This document shows, piece by piece, positions 23,851 to 37,100 of a stretch of 64,000 bases of DNA. The notes beneath the pieces are model-generated. The model saw nothing but the letters and a program-made list of their open reading frames with translations, searched no databases and was not told the DNA's origin. Each line of letters opens with the position of its first letter. The stretch's first letter is position 1. The stretch lies in NCBI GenBank assembly GCA_961205875.1, contig OY540810.1, positions 21,886,001-21,950,000 of the forward strand. The letters are read 5' to 3'. The translations under genes were made by a program, and so were the position numbers. Origin of the DNA: Sialis fuliginosa (Eukaryota; Arthropoda; Insecta; Megaloptera; Sialidae).

Positions 23851-25842
23851 ATGAATTATTTCAGAGTTAAAAGATGCTGCTTCTGCATTAATTTAAGAAA
23901 TGGAGTAATAACTATTATAAGTATACATATTGTAAGTAAATAAAATCACTACATATCTAATTTATGATTCGTTACTTTCCCTATTTATAACTCGAGAACA
24001 ACTGATCTGATTTTTATGCGGTTTTCTTTCATATGTTATAAGTACTTTATCTAGTCTAGTTTTAATCAATGATTACATAAAACTGCTTACGTAGTTCCCA
24101 AGTTATAATAAATAAAATTTATTATTATGTATCTACTTATTTTTTTAATATTATTGCTTGAAAATATTTTTTGTTTAAATATTTTATTATTTTAAAAATA
24201 ATTTTGAAAATATTATAGTAGATGATTAATTAATGAATATTGTATATAAATATTTATTTTAGTTTATAACCATTATACACTTAATGATGTTTGCTACTGA
24301 AATTAAATCAGCCAAAGAATTCTTATCTGTCAACATAAGTCCAACTCTGGAGCAAAATATGAAAGGTATAATATAAAATAATAATAAGTAAATAAATTAA
24401 GATTATAAATTGTGAAATTGATCACAAAAATATTAATTAACCCTAAAACTTCCAAACCGTCTATTTTTATGTAAATATGTATTTTAAATGTGAAATAGAA
24501 ATCTAAATGTCTAGGTATAGAGCAAAATTTTGAACGAAGTATGACTCCCCTCTTACCACTCCCTTAAAATATTGCTTGTATTTTTGTTGTAATTTTTATT
24601 AAAACATTTTTAGTTAATTCATAAACATGATGACTTAAAAAATACTTTGAAATCAAGATAATGTTCTCGTATATTACGTGTTGGTATTATATTTATTTTG
24701 TAATATATTTTTATTTTTAGATGAGATGACGCAAATGACAATTGTTGCTACAATAAACGTAATTTTTTTGTTAATCGACATTATTTTAATACTTGGAATT
24801 TGGAAGGTACGTCAGATTTAAATTTTAAACTATCAAAAAATACTTCTAATGTCATGTTAAATAATTATTATTATGTGTATGTACTTATACATATACCTAC
24901 TTATATTTTACAGAAAAAATCGTACCTTTTGTTACCATGGATCATTTATCAATCTGTATTACTGATATTACTATTACTATCTTCTCTATATAATATATAT
25001 AATAATTATCAATCTGGCGAGCTGGGCCATGCGCAATCCAATGTGATATGTTTATTTGTCTTTGGAGGTAAGTTTGCGTCGCAGCGACACATACTGCTCG
25101 TACACGCAGTATTTACTGCAAGTTAAGTAGCTGGCCATACGTACACAAAATATGGACCGTGTGACCTGCTAAATTTAATTTTATTTAATGAATTTCGAAT
25201 TGAATTACGAGCAGTATTTATTGTAAGGTAAAAATTCAACAATATTCAATAATAAAACCCATATGACCTCGTAGTATAAAACAGATAAGACAATATCATT
25301 CGAAAGGTCTTAACTTTTCGAGGTTCCAAATATCACCTGTTTCTGATTCATAAGTTATCATTTTATTTTATTAATTTACACGGTTTTTGATAGTTTTTGA
25401 GTAAAAAATTATTGAATATCCGGAATTTTGTTTTTGTTTTGCTCCATATCATAAAAAAATGACATTTTCAGAAAAAAATTTTCAGGTAAAAGTTTTGTAT
25501 TTTTCCTCGCAAATCACGAATCTGCAAAACAAATACGGATTTAGATTTGAAAAAGAAATGTTGAACCTGAAAACCCATCAATGTGGCTTTTTCAAGGTCA
25601 ACCCATAAAGTAAATATTTATCCCCCTCAAAACCATGTAACTTTTGTCCGAAACATTTTTTCTGAAAATTCGTTATTTTGGAAATAATTCGCTGGAAAAA
25701 ATATTTATTTATTTATTTATTAATTTACGCAGTTTTTAGTTACTGGTTATTAATAGTAATTTTATTTTATTTTTTAGCATATGAGAGTTATTTGCTGATG
25801 GTTATCTACAGCTACAGACTTGAACTAAAAAAAACAAGCTAA
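23851..25842 (+). CDS. Gene D: four-TM small membrane protein with diverged Cys motif
   Basis: Five exons join in frame: 23851-23931, 24263-24365, 24721-24806, 24914-25067 and 25778-25842 (stop TAA 25840), giving 162 residues with phases 0, 1, 0, 1. Exon lengths of 81, 103, 86 and 154 nt match gene C. The N-terminus is MNYFRVKRCCFCINLRNGV, so the CCxC core is kept but SLxTG has become NLRNG. Helix 1 is ITIISIHI/FITIIHLMMFA, the loop holds EIKSAKEFLSVNISPTLEQN, helix 2 is in exon 3 and helix 3 follows KKSYLLLPWIIYQ. A TTGTTGTAG acceptor just before TGAAATG (23838-23846) suggests an intron in the 5' UTR and supports the start at 23851. An in-frame ATG at 23752 is less likely, because that reading would place the acceptor inside the coding sequence. 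Function is unknown. Confidence 0.87.
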
Positions 25843-27300
25843 TTGACGCAAAACATCAAAAGAAAAGAGACCTTAATTCTCATCATCAATAAATTATGTG
25901 ATACGTAATTCTCTCATTGTGATGTGAAACCATGACTAAAGTTAAGCAGTTTTTTAATTCGAATATTTGGATCAATTTTTTCAAAATTAATTAATTTATA
26001 CTAGTTGTAAGTACAGGTAACAAAGAACATATTCTAGAAAATATCTCATCTGGAAAAATGCCATTCATATATTAGTTATTACAAAATTAGAATATATTGA
26101 AACTACATACTTAGTTAAATATAATTAATTCATTATATTATTAAAGAAAATAACTTGTCAATACACATAAATATTGTATAAATTTGAACATGGTGTGTAT
26201 CTTCATCGAATTATTTATTGGTTTGTATTTAAATGTACTTTTTTTTAAATCATAAACATTTTTTTATCGTTTTCACTAATAACAAATATACTGCACGAAA
26301 AATGAATTATTCGACATAAAACATACATATTGAACTTAAAACAAATTATGTCTAAATATTTTCCACTGAAAATTAATACTTTGCACTAAATGTCCCACTG
26401 ATGTTTTAATATTTTTAATGTGATTTTTTTGTATTTGTTATGGGTAGTATTTAAGCGTGTATTGTGTTATACAATAACATTATAATATTAAGCTTTTCGA
26501 ACATTAAAATTATGTTTTGTTCAATAAAATTTACGTTCATTTTAACCTTCTCATGTAGAAATGTTTTACAGAATATAAAAATTTGAAATTGCAGTTTTTT
26601 TTACTGGGGAGAAGGCATAACTCAAAACGAATAAAACATCACCTTTTAGTGGGACTTACATACCTCGACTCCCCTTCAAAACGATTAAATATTCGCCTTA
26701 TACGTAATTACTTTTTATTTTCATTATATATATTTTCGAAAAAAAATTTAAAAACATGGTTTCTTAATATTTATATTATTTAAAACAATACGAGTTAAAA
26801 TTTAGTGCATACTTTTAAAATTTATGTTTAAGTGTAAAAAGTGCGTATGATCAAATAAGTGCAGTTATACATAACCCTTATTTATTTAGGTTATTTTAAT
26901 TAAATTTTTTTATTATTTTGATGAAAAAAAAAACTTCTTGAATAAAATTTGATGAACGTAACAAGTTTAATGAATTTAAAATGTATTTTTGTTTTGAAAA
27001 TTTTTAACTTTTATTATTATTTAATTAATTTAACATATTGTTGCCTGTATCAATCTTTTTTTCATATATTTATTTATTTTATATTTTTATAATATATTTA
27101 CTAGCACGGACAATGCCGAATTAACCATTAAGCTAAAAAGGCTATAACTTATTGTTAGTGGTCTTCAAATAAAATATATATTTTTATGTTAATTAAAAAT
27201 ACACTACATTAACTGTTTCTTCATGAAAAAATAACAATATTCAATAATAGCAACATTGGTAAGAGTTATATCACCAATTAAAATTTCTTTTTGATCTTTG

Positions 27301-27975
27301 TCGGTGATTCTCAATATTTTTTTAGATAAAGGTATTTTAATTTAATAAAAAAAGAAAATTCGTGATTCTAATCATGGCACCACATACAAAATACTTGCGT
27401 CCTCTCTAAACATTAGTGCCATTTTTTCTTATCAATGTGAAAAAAATATTGTTTGGGCAAAAAGGTTATTTTTCAGATAACATAAATACAAATGGCCCAA
27501 TAGTGTGCTTTTTCATGGATCGTTATGAATATTATTTAAGGATCTAAAATCTAAGAATAATTAATAGCACCAAAGCAAAGTTATTTTTTCCATGAAGAAT
27601 TATAAAATGAATATGTAGCACCATGGGCGCCGGCAGAATTTCTTCCAGGGGGGTGCATCTAGATATATAAAATTAAAAATTTAAAAATAATAATTTTGTA
27701 ATAATAATAAACTTGTATTCCATATAGCATGACTAAAAAAAAAACAAGGTCTTCAGTTTTTATTTTTCCTTATCTAAATTTATAAAATTACAGAGTGAAC
27801 TTGAAGCGACCAAAAAAAAAAGGTGCTCACTTTTATATTCCGTCCTGAATTTTAAATTAAAAATTGTATTTTTTAGTTTTTTCATTTTTGCCAAGGGGGT
27901 GCAAGTGCACCTCCTTGCACCCCCCTCTCGGCGCCCATGTGTAGCACCCTTTAGAAACATTTGAGAATCACCGAT
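27301..27975. mobile_element. Element with TCGGTGATTCTCAA ends, interrupted by a second element
   Basis: TCGGTGATTCTCAA at the left and TTGAGAATCACCGA at the right are perfect inverted repeats of 14 nt. A second inverted-repeat element (27622-27943) lies inside it. Confidence 0.75.
27622..27943. mobile_element. Nested MITE with CATGGGCGCCG ends
   Basis: CATGGGCGCCGGCAGAA..GGGGGGTGCA at the left pairs with TGCACCCCCCTCTCGGCGCC..CATG at the right. The GGCGCCxxC end sequence recurs as single ends near 9056 and 55678. Confidence 0.75.
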
Positions 27976-28558
27976 ACAAATTGTATATAATGATTTGATA
28001 TAATGATATCATACAATCATTATATTCTTATCATTATGAAAATATATATTAGCTGTTATTGATTAAAAAAAAAAACACCTGCAAAATTGCACGTCCGTAT
28101 GTTTACATATTTTAATATCATTTTGTACCTACTTTGTATATTTTTCTATTTATTATTAATTATTTTTTTAATACATACTTCTATTTTATATCATCATATA
28201 GCAATAAAATGTTTATATATACATAGTATCTTTACTTATAAATAATTACTCTTTCATATTCATAAATGAGACTTTTGAAGAGAGGCGAGCATCAACACAA
28301 TTGGAAGAAATTCTTTAATTTATGTGATTTTTTTAGTGACCGCAATGAAATTAATTAGTTTTTAAGGTGGCTGATTTCATCTAATGAAAGTAAAGATATT
28401 TGCATATTTTACGTAATATACATTCTTAACTGTTTTACATAAATTTTGTATTTATTCCTCTATACATTTAATCAGTGGCGCACCCACGATATAAGAGGAA
28501 TTTTTTTTATTAGTGTGGGCTAAACGTTTATATGCAAGTATGTTATTATTTAATTTAA

Positions 28559-28635
28559 CCCTCTATTGCATAGTGTTCCCAAATGGAAACAGAAGCGACA
28601 CTAATAATAATAATAATAATACATGCAATAGAGGG
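28559..28635. mobile_element. 77-bp piggyBac-type mini-element flanked by TTAA
   Basis: TTAA occurs at 28555-28558 and again at 28636-28639, directly next to perfect 13-nt inverted ends CCCTCTATTGCAT/ATGCAATAGAGGG. The centre has an AAT microsatellite. TTAA duplication plus CCCT ends is the piggyBac hallmark. Confidence 0.8.
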
Positions 28636-31135
28636 TTAATATATTCGTTTTGTTTTAAAGGACATTGAATCTGATTGCCCGTCTTTCAGGTATATAAGTG
28701 TGAATTTAAACAATAGTAACCTATTGTTAAAATTGTAATTATAATTTTACACCTCGCATTTAGAAATATTTTGGATCTGTTTTGTTTATTTGTAATTTTG
28801 TGTATAATTAGACTGTTAACTACGTAATTATTTCAAAATAATTATAAACAATTACCAACATATGACATATTAACCACTAATTAAAGATAGATACAGGTAG
28901 GTATACTTAAAAAAAATGGCATTCCAAATAGCAATTTTTAAAACTTTAAATTTAAATTGACTAATAAATGTCAAAACTACTCAAAACAAAAACCTTTAAC
29001 GTTTTATTATTTTTTACGTGATCGCACAGAATTCTGAAGGTGATTCGTAGTTTTAATCTTCCTTGGGAAAATGTGAAATATTATTCTAAAAACCTCATAC
29101 ATATCGGTACATTGGTTCTCTTGATGAAATTAAATATAGCTAGTTATAGAAAATTTTGTTTCCTACATATTATATTATTTATGTGTATATAAATGCACAT
29201 TATTTTCATATAATTGTTGACCACAAATTCTGATAAGATTAAATTACAATTCATAAATTATTTCATTGTGTTATATCGATATAACTTCAGAATGTGGTGT
29301 TTAAGTAGACAATAAAAAACTTCTTAAGTAGGTACGAAAGGAAACTTTATGATTTTTTAAATATTAAATGTAGCTTTCTTTCATTTTCTTCTGTGTAGAA
29401 AACTTTGATTGTTAGAATAACTATTGGTCAGTAGCGCGTTATGATAGTAGGGGTATCTCAAGAAAAATACCCCCTCCCCTGTTTTAAAAAGTTATCAAAA
29501 TTTTCAAAATATTTAATACAAATTTTGGGAAAATTGTTAGTTTATAATACGAAATGAACTTTTTTTGCTCTTGGAAAAAAATCATAGTCATTATTTCAAA
29601 AGCTAAAAAAAGTTCTTCAGTTTTTTTTCTATACAGCTTGGGGGTCCAGTTCACCTCTGGGCTCTAGGCAATTTTTTTTTTACTAAAATTTTATGTCCCT
29701 GGACCCGAATGGTACCTTTAGACAGCCATTACATGGCTCTAGGCTAATGCCTAAAGTACCTACTCTATACCGCACCGATGCTAAAGGCAAGAATATACAA
29801 TATACAAAATTACAAATAGAGAAGCAAGAAAACGTTATTTACGTGCTATCTTCACTACCATATACTATACGAAGCCTTCCACCTTCCACGTAATATTAAT
29901 AATATATAAAGCAGGGTTGCATTGACTTAAATCGCACAGATTTAAAAAAAATTTAATTTACTTCATTGTCAGTCATTTGAATCTGGTTTTAAAAAAAATT
30001 ATACGAAAAAAAGTATGTTAGTACCTACTTTATTTGATTCTTATGAGATTTTTTCCGCTTTGATGTTTTATAAAAATCTATTTTTTTATAACAAAATACT
30101 ACTTATACGTTATTAAAAAATGGTCTAAATTTAAATAAATCGGATTTTTATACAACTCTGCAACATAACAATTAAGGAGACATTCCGACATCTACATAAT
30201 TACATATTCCAACACATCAATATGAAAAGAAGATTGAAATATATAAAGATAAAGAATATAATTATAATTATATATTAAAAATTACATTTTTACAAATTTT
30301 TCTACTCAATACGAATTATAGTTTTCAGCACCATTCAATCTATAGAAAATCTGAAAAGTTTTACACTTTTTCATTATTATTTAAATAACACAAAGAAGAA
30401 AAATGAGAACCAAAACATGCCAGTCTGAAACAGATTACATAAGGATTTCAAACGTGATCGTATCTGATTTACACATAAAACATTTTTTTGTAGCATATAA
30501 AAAAGAAACCCTCAAAATGATGCGGATCCACCTCTCGTTCGGTGAGTTAGTAACCATCATATGTGATAGAGAAAAGAATAGCTATTCAAGGACACCCGCC
30601 CGTATACTGGTATGCGACGAACATATTTAGCATAGATTTATACTATTTTTGTTTTTGTGGTAGATGATAGAGTTTGTGTTGTGTTCAAGCGGCGACTTTA
30701 ATATTTAAATAACTTCAGATAAAAACTAAACTTTTGATTTGGAAGTTTATAAAACGTTATAATCATATTACATAATATAATCTAAGGTGAATTTTTAATT
30801 TATTTTTTACTGAATGTACATTCAAAAATGTTTATGTTAAAATTTATACATATAAATATATACAATGGGAATATATTAAAAGTAATTTTAAATGAATAAG
30901 CAAAAAATTAAAATATGAAAAGAATATTAATTATTATTTTGTTAAACCTGAAAGAACATATTTAATACAAAAAATTTAAATTCATTTAGTTGTTTACCTA
31001 TCAAAGAAATTGAACCAGAATAGTATGTAAAAATAAAAGAACATGCATATTAATTTTAAATATTATACTAACAAAATATCAATGTCAATGTATATTTGAA
31101 ATTATATGATAAGAAATATTATCTTTTGTAGAAAA

Positions 31136-34100
31136 ATGAAACCACCGAAACTAAATTCGTGTTGTTGTGGATGTAGTGTTACTACAGGATCAAAAATTAT
31201 AGGATGGCTATCAATTGTAAGTAAATTTAAATACTGTTATTTTTTATTTTTAGAAACATGTAACAGATATTGACATTATAATAATAATGCCTTATTTACA
31301 CAGAAAAAAACTGCATTGGGTCAAGACAATCCTTGATAGCAATATAATCTTAATATTAGAATAAACTCTTAATCCAACTATATTAGTGTTACTCTTTAGA
31401 AAAATATTGACGGATGAAAACAATAATTTCTCTGTTTTAAACAATCTTTTATTTATGTGTATAGACTGCATCTTTTTATTTTATTATTTCAATAAGAAAC
31501 TTAAGCATTATTGTACTATTTTTAATGAAATATATACGAAATATTTATAAAAAATAGACATGTGATGATAAAAGCAGTCAAAGTTATTTTTAGTTTGTTG
31601 ATATAAACACATCTTGTCGTGCCTGATTTGAATTTTTTTTACATACACAGTTTTTATACGGTGGCATTTAGAGATTATTATTACAGTTGTTTTTCTGTTG
31701 TTCATTATGTAATTTTATTTATCGTAATTATTTTTGTGATTCAGATATGTCTATTTTTCAAATATTTCAAGAGATGGCTGATTTAATACGTGAATTGGAA
31801 AACGTTTTTGGCTTTTCCAGGTTTTTTTTGCATAAAATATAAAGTATATTAATAAAAATAGATATTTTGCCGAAAAGTGACACATCTAAATTCGCCATAG
31901 AATCAAAAAATTAAGGCTAGGATCAATGTATATAAAGACAAGGTAGTCTCAATAGCTCCTTGACCAATCAGCGTTTGCGCGGGAATTACGTCACCACGGG
32001 TATATATTATTCTGTTATAAATGTATAACTAGTACAAACAATAATTCTTTTATCAACGAAAATTTTAAGAAATCGATGAATGTAGTCGACCAAAGAGTGC
32101 AAAGGTAGTTTTGCAGGAGGTGAAAGGAGCAAAAAACATCAAAATGTCAACTGAACCCATCGGTTTCAGGTATTAAACTAACTCTATACCAATTTTCGTT
32201 GATAAAGGAATTATTATATTAGAAAAATTTATTTTTTGTACTAATTATTCATTTATAACGCTTGAATTGAACTATTGAGATTACCTTGTCTTTATACACC
32301 TTGGGTTAGGGTATTGAGTATATTTACATGCGATGCATGCACGCGTGGTTTAGAAATTACAGTTACTATCATTTACAAACAAATATTTTGAGAAAGATAA
32401 AAAGTTTAACAACAAATATCTAAATACAGTCATAAAATATTATTTATTTTTTGATAACCCCCCACTACCTATTTTTTTAACAGAAACATAGTAAGTCTAT
32501 TTAGCTTATATTATGTATATGCATACCCAGTGGCGTTACCAGGTTTTTTTTGCCTTTACAAAAAGATATTAGTACTCGTAATACTTTTTTAATGACCTTT
32601 TTTCAATAATTCAAAGTTGGTTATGCCAGTGTGCATACGATTATAGTTTATAAAATCAATATGAACATTATTAATATTATTCTGTGTCATAATTAATATA
32701 AAAAAGCGTCAAATTGTTCACTTCTTAGAACAAAAATGCCAATATGAAATATCAGCTTAATTATGTATTAAGTATTAATAAACATAATTACCTAATTTTT
32801 AATATCCTCAAGTGTGGGAACCCCATGCAATGACGTAAATTTTAAATATCGTAAGTACGCATATAAATATATCTATGAATATGAATTACCTATTTTATAT
32901 TTGATTTTTCCTTATTATTACTTATTAAACTATTTATTTTTATTACACATCACAACGTAATGTTTGTATGAACAATACCACATTTGGATTCTTATTTTTT
33001 TGTAAAACATAATACGAATATCCAATAAAGACTTCATAATTGTCCGGTATTATAAAGAATTTGGTCTAGATCAAAAACTTTCTATAGGATACCTACTGAA
33101 TTTTGTTATGTTATCTATGGATTTAATACAGCTGTCAATTGCACAAAATTTGACAAAATTCTTTATAATACAACTATCTATCATATTCTAATTTTGATAC
33201 AAAAATTCCCTCTTTACATGGAATATTATTTCCTCATTGTATTTTGTAAAAAAATAATTTGTTTCACTATGTCCCTTTTTGATGATGGTAACTGAAACAA
33301 AATACTGCACATTGGTATTTTTTGCCATTTAAATCAGCAAATTAAACATATAAAAAGAGAAAGGTTTGGAATTTCATTGACTAAAAAGTACTTACTCTGG
33401 TATCAGAATTAACAAACGAAAATACATGAATTTGTTTGCGTTGGCAACTGAATGTATTAATTAAATATTTTTCATATAAGATATAAATTATCTTAAAGTT
33501 GAATACATGTTTTTAAATATATATATTTCTTTCTTATTTTCAGGTGTTTGGTGTCTTAATCATGCTTTACTGCTGTATTGCATTGGTTGTTGATTTAAAG
33601 GATATTACTCCCCCAGAATACCATGACTATCTTAAAGGTATGAATTATTATTATTATTATTCATGTATTTAAGATTAGCTTCTTTATGTACATATTTATT
33701 AAATACTAATTTAAAAAAAAATAATAGAAGTTAAGTAAAATTAATATTATAATATTAATTCAGAATCGTATTTACCCTCCCCCCCCTCCTAAAAAAATCA
33801 AATATTAAACAAGAACAAATTGTCTAGAAAGCAAAGCGAGTGACTTTATTTTTTAAGGTTCCGAAGAAACCCTATTAATCTCACTTTGTCGGCCGTCTTG
33901 ATCGAATTATTGTGATTTATTAATAATTTCGATTTGACTTTTGGTAACTTCTGATCGATCTTTCTGTATAATTGTATAATTACTTATATTTTATATTAAT
34001 GTTTCAAGGTACCACATTTACTTTTATTGTTTTTTTTTTCAGAACTGAGAATAATTATCATTATTGCCGCAGTATTGACACTTACCAGTTTGATATTTTC

Positions 34101-37100
34101 CCTTATTCTTATAATAGGAGTTGCTAGGGTAAGTGTTTAAAATCATTTTTATTACTATTATAAATAAACAAATTACAAGAAAAATATTTAATACGTATAT
34201 TTTTTAATCTGAACGTTTCTGTAGAGTAATGTTTGTAAATATTTTCTTACTATACGAGTATTATCAGTTGTTTTTATATAATTTAATTGAGTTAAATATA
34301 TGAGTTAAAAAATATCTTATAAAGTCAAGAAAATGTATTCATTTTTTGTAAATATTTTGCACTCAAATTTAAAGTGCAACCTACTTTACATGCCAGTACC
34401 AATTACTGATTATGTAACAAACATATGCACATATGTATGAGATCACGTCATCATTTAAATAAGTATAACTTAATAGACATATTTTATGACAACAACACGT
34501 ACATCCGCAGTATTTGCAATTAAATAATTAACACAGTTAATACTTAATTGTAAATAACACATTTCTGTTTGCTAATAATATACATAAATATGCACCATTA
34601 TGCTCATAAAGAAACATACAATATTTTATATTTGCTATTATTTATATAGTGTTTTAAAATTAATTTTATGTTCAACAATACTTCAATATAATCCTCCTAT
34701 TTTATCAAACATGTTTCTTTTAACATGTTTGTTTTAAATAACAAATAACTTAATAAGTAGGTTGCTCTATCCTAGAGGTACACCAATAAGAGTTATGACA
34801 GCGTCGCCATTTTCAGCCAAACTGGCGGTAACGGAATTTATTCAAAAATTAATTTATGTCATTTTTTAACCGACTTCAAAACAGGATGAGTTTTTCAATT
34901 CGGCTGTAAACATTTATTATGTATGTTCGAGCATAACTCCGACAAATATACACCGATTTGAACGATTTTTAGTTGTTTGAAAGAGTATACTATCGAGGTG
35001 GTTCCATATAATTTTTAACAAGAATCTATTGATTTCGAAAATAAAAACAATGAAACTAGAAACACTGAAAAGTGTATAAAAGTTAAATTTTACAGTTTTT
35101 GAAGTCGGTGCTAATAAAAAACTTTTTAAGAAAAAAAAAACTGTTTTTATTTATTATACAGGATGAGTCATATCAGGTGGAACAAACATGAACCGTGGAT
35201 TGAGAAAAATATTTTAAGCAAAAAACGTTATATAAATATGTGTCCGGAAATTTGTCATGAGGGGGCTACAGCCCTCCGAAAATTTTATTCAAAATTAGTT
35301 TTTATTTAATATCTGGAGAACCCATTATGCTAAAGTTATGAAATTTGATATGAGGTTTAGTATTAATAAGTGTTATTGATTTCCAGTATTAACCAATTAT
35401 AATTTAGACCAGGGCTGTATGGGGCCAGTAGGCCCATCGATTTTTATCTAGTATTTTTTTGTTCTTTAATTTTTTCCTGTGTTAGACATTCGAATAAGAT
35501 TGTAAGACACAAAATACACAAAAATATACTTTGCTCATTTATCATAGGATAAACCGTTTACGAGAAATATGGATGCAAAAGAAAGGATGCTGAATTTTAC
35601 TTAATACGGATGCTTCAAATTACAAAAAATATTTTTATATTCTTGTTCTATGATAAAAAATAAGAGAAAATAATAATAAAAATATACCTCCAAAAATTCA
35701 TACTTACCAACAAATAGCCATTTTAAGTATAGCTTTCTAGTTATGTTAGTAAATTACTTGGAACATAAATAGAACTGGCTATAAGTCTAAGAGAACACGT
35801 ATTAGGTGATATATGTAGATTAACATTTTTCTTACCTTTAATCAAAGAACAGGAATATAGATTTATTTTGTTTAATTTGAAGCATCCGTATTAAGTAAAA
35901 TTCTGCATGCTTTCTTTTGCATCGATATTGCTCGTAAACGGTTTATCCTATGATAAATAAGCAAAGTATAATTTTGTGTATTTTGTCTCATACAGTCTTA
36001 TTCAAATGTCTAATACAGGAAAAAATTAAAGAACAAAAAAATACTAGATAAAAATCGATGGGCCTACTGGCCCCATACAGCCCTGGTCTAAATTATAATT
36101 GGTTAATACTGGAAATCAATAACACTTATTAATACTAAACCTCATATCAAATTTCATAACTTTAGCATAATGGGTTCTCCAGATATTAAATAAAAACTAA
36201 TTTTGAATAAAATTTTCGGAGGGCTGTAGCCCCCTCATGACAAATTTCCGGACACATATTTATATAACGTTTTTTGCTTAAAATATTTTTCTCAATCCAC
36301 GGTTCATGTTTGTTCCACCTGATATGACTCACCCTGTATATACTTTTTATTGCATTTTAAGTCGGTTTTATTTTTTCTTAAAAAGTTTTATTAGCAAGCA
36401 TATATTTTTTTATTGAACGTATTGCAATAATAATAATAATAATATGAAATATATTTAATGATACAGATTGAAAAAATAAGAAATCATAATTCGATTCAGG
36501 CTGTCAAAACTCTTCTTTAAGTATACCTGAATACTATAGGTATGCTGATACTAAATCCATTGCTCAAATTGTTTCAACACGCCTGATTTTTGAAGTATCC
36601 TAACTCTTAACTTAATAATACCAAAAATAATAATTTTGGCAATATATTTATGAATTTATTACACGTTTTTTAAAGTTTACATTAATGGTAACAAGTAGTA
36701 CTTGCATTCTTTTTTAAAATAAACTTCCGCTTTCACTGTATTATTGAATTTCGTCAAGATATACTAATTTGAATATATTGTTACAATTGTGTCTACTCTG
36801 CACTCTTATTTTTTTAAGTATCTAGTATATCTTAGCGAAGAAAAATCACACAAAAAAACTTCATTTTAAAGGGAAAAGATAATACTATTTGTTGACGTAA
36901 ACGAAGACATTCGAAAAAATTGCCAGCTTGGTAATAAAATCATAAATATGACCAAAATCGCCATTTTTGGTACTTTTAAGTTAGGATATCTCAAAAACCT
37001 GAGGTAATAGAGCAATTTGAGCAATGGATTCGGTTTCAACACGCCCAAAACCTTCGAAATCACATTCATATATCTAGGATAAAAATCATATTGGCCTGTG

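Larger units (their letters stand above)
25843..31135. other. Intergenic D-E, 5.3 kb, no gene seen
   Basis: It contains nested elements at 27301-27975 and a TTAA mini-element at 28559-28635. The 75-codon open frame at 30403-30630 has no recognisable features and no exon context. Confidence 0.5.

Noticed and set aside
24800-25126. 108-codon gene starting at 24800
   Set aside because: It reads through an intron of gene D. Only 24914-25067 is coding, in the joined frame.
30403-30630. 75-codon plus-strand gene
   Set aside because: It has no recognisable motif, no splice context and no family match; the length is near chance for the region.
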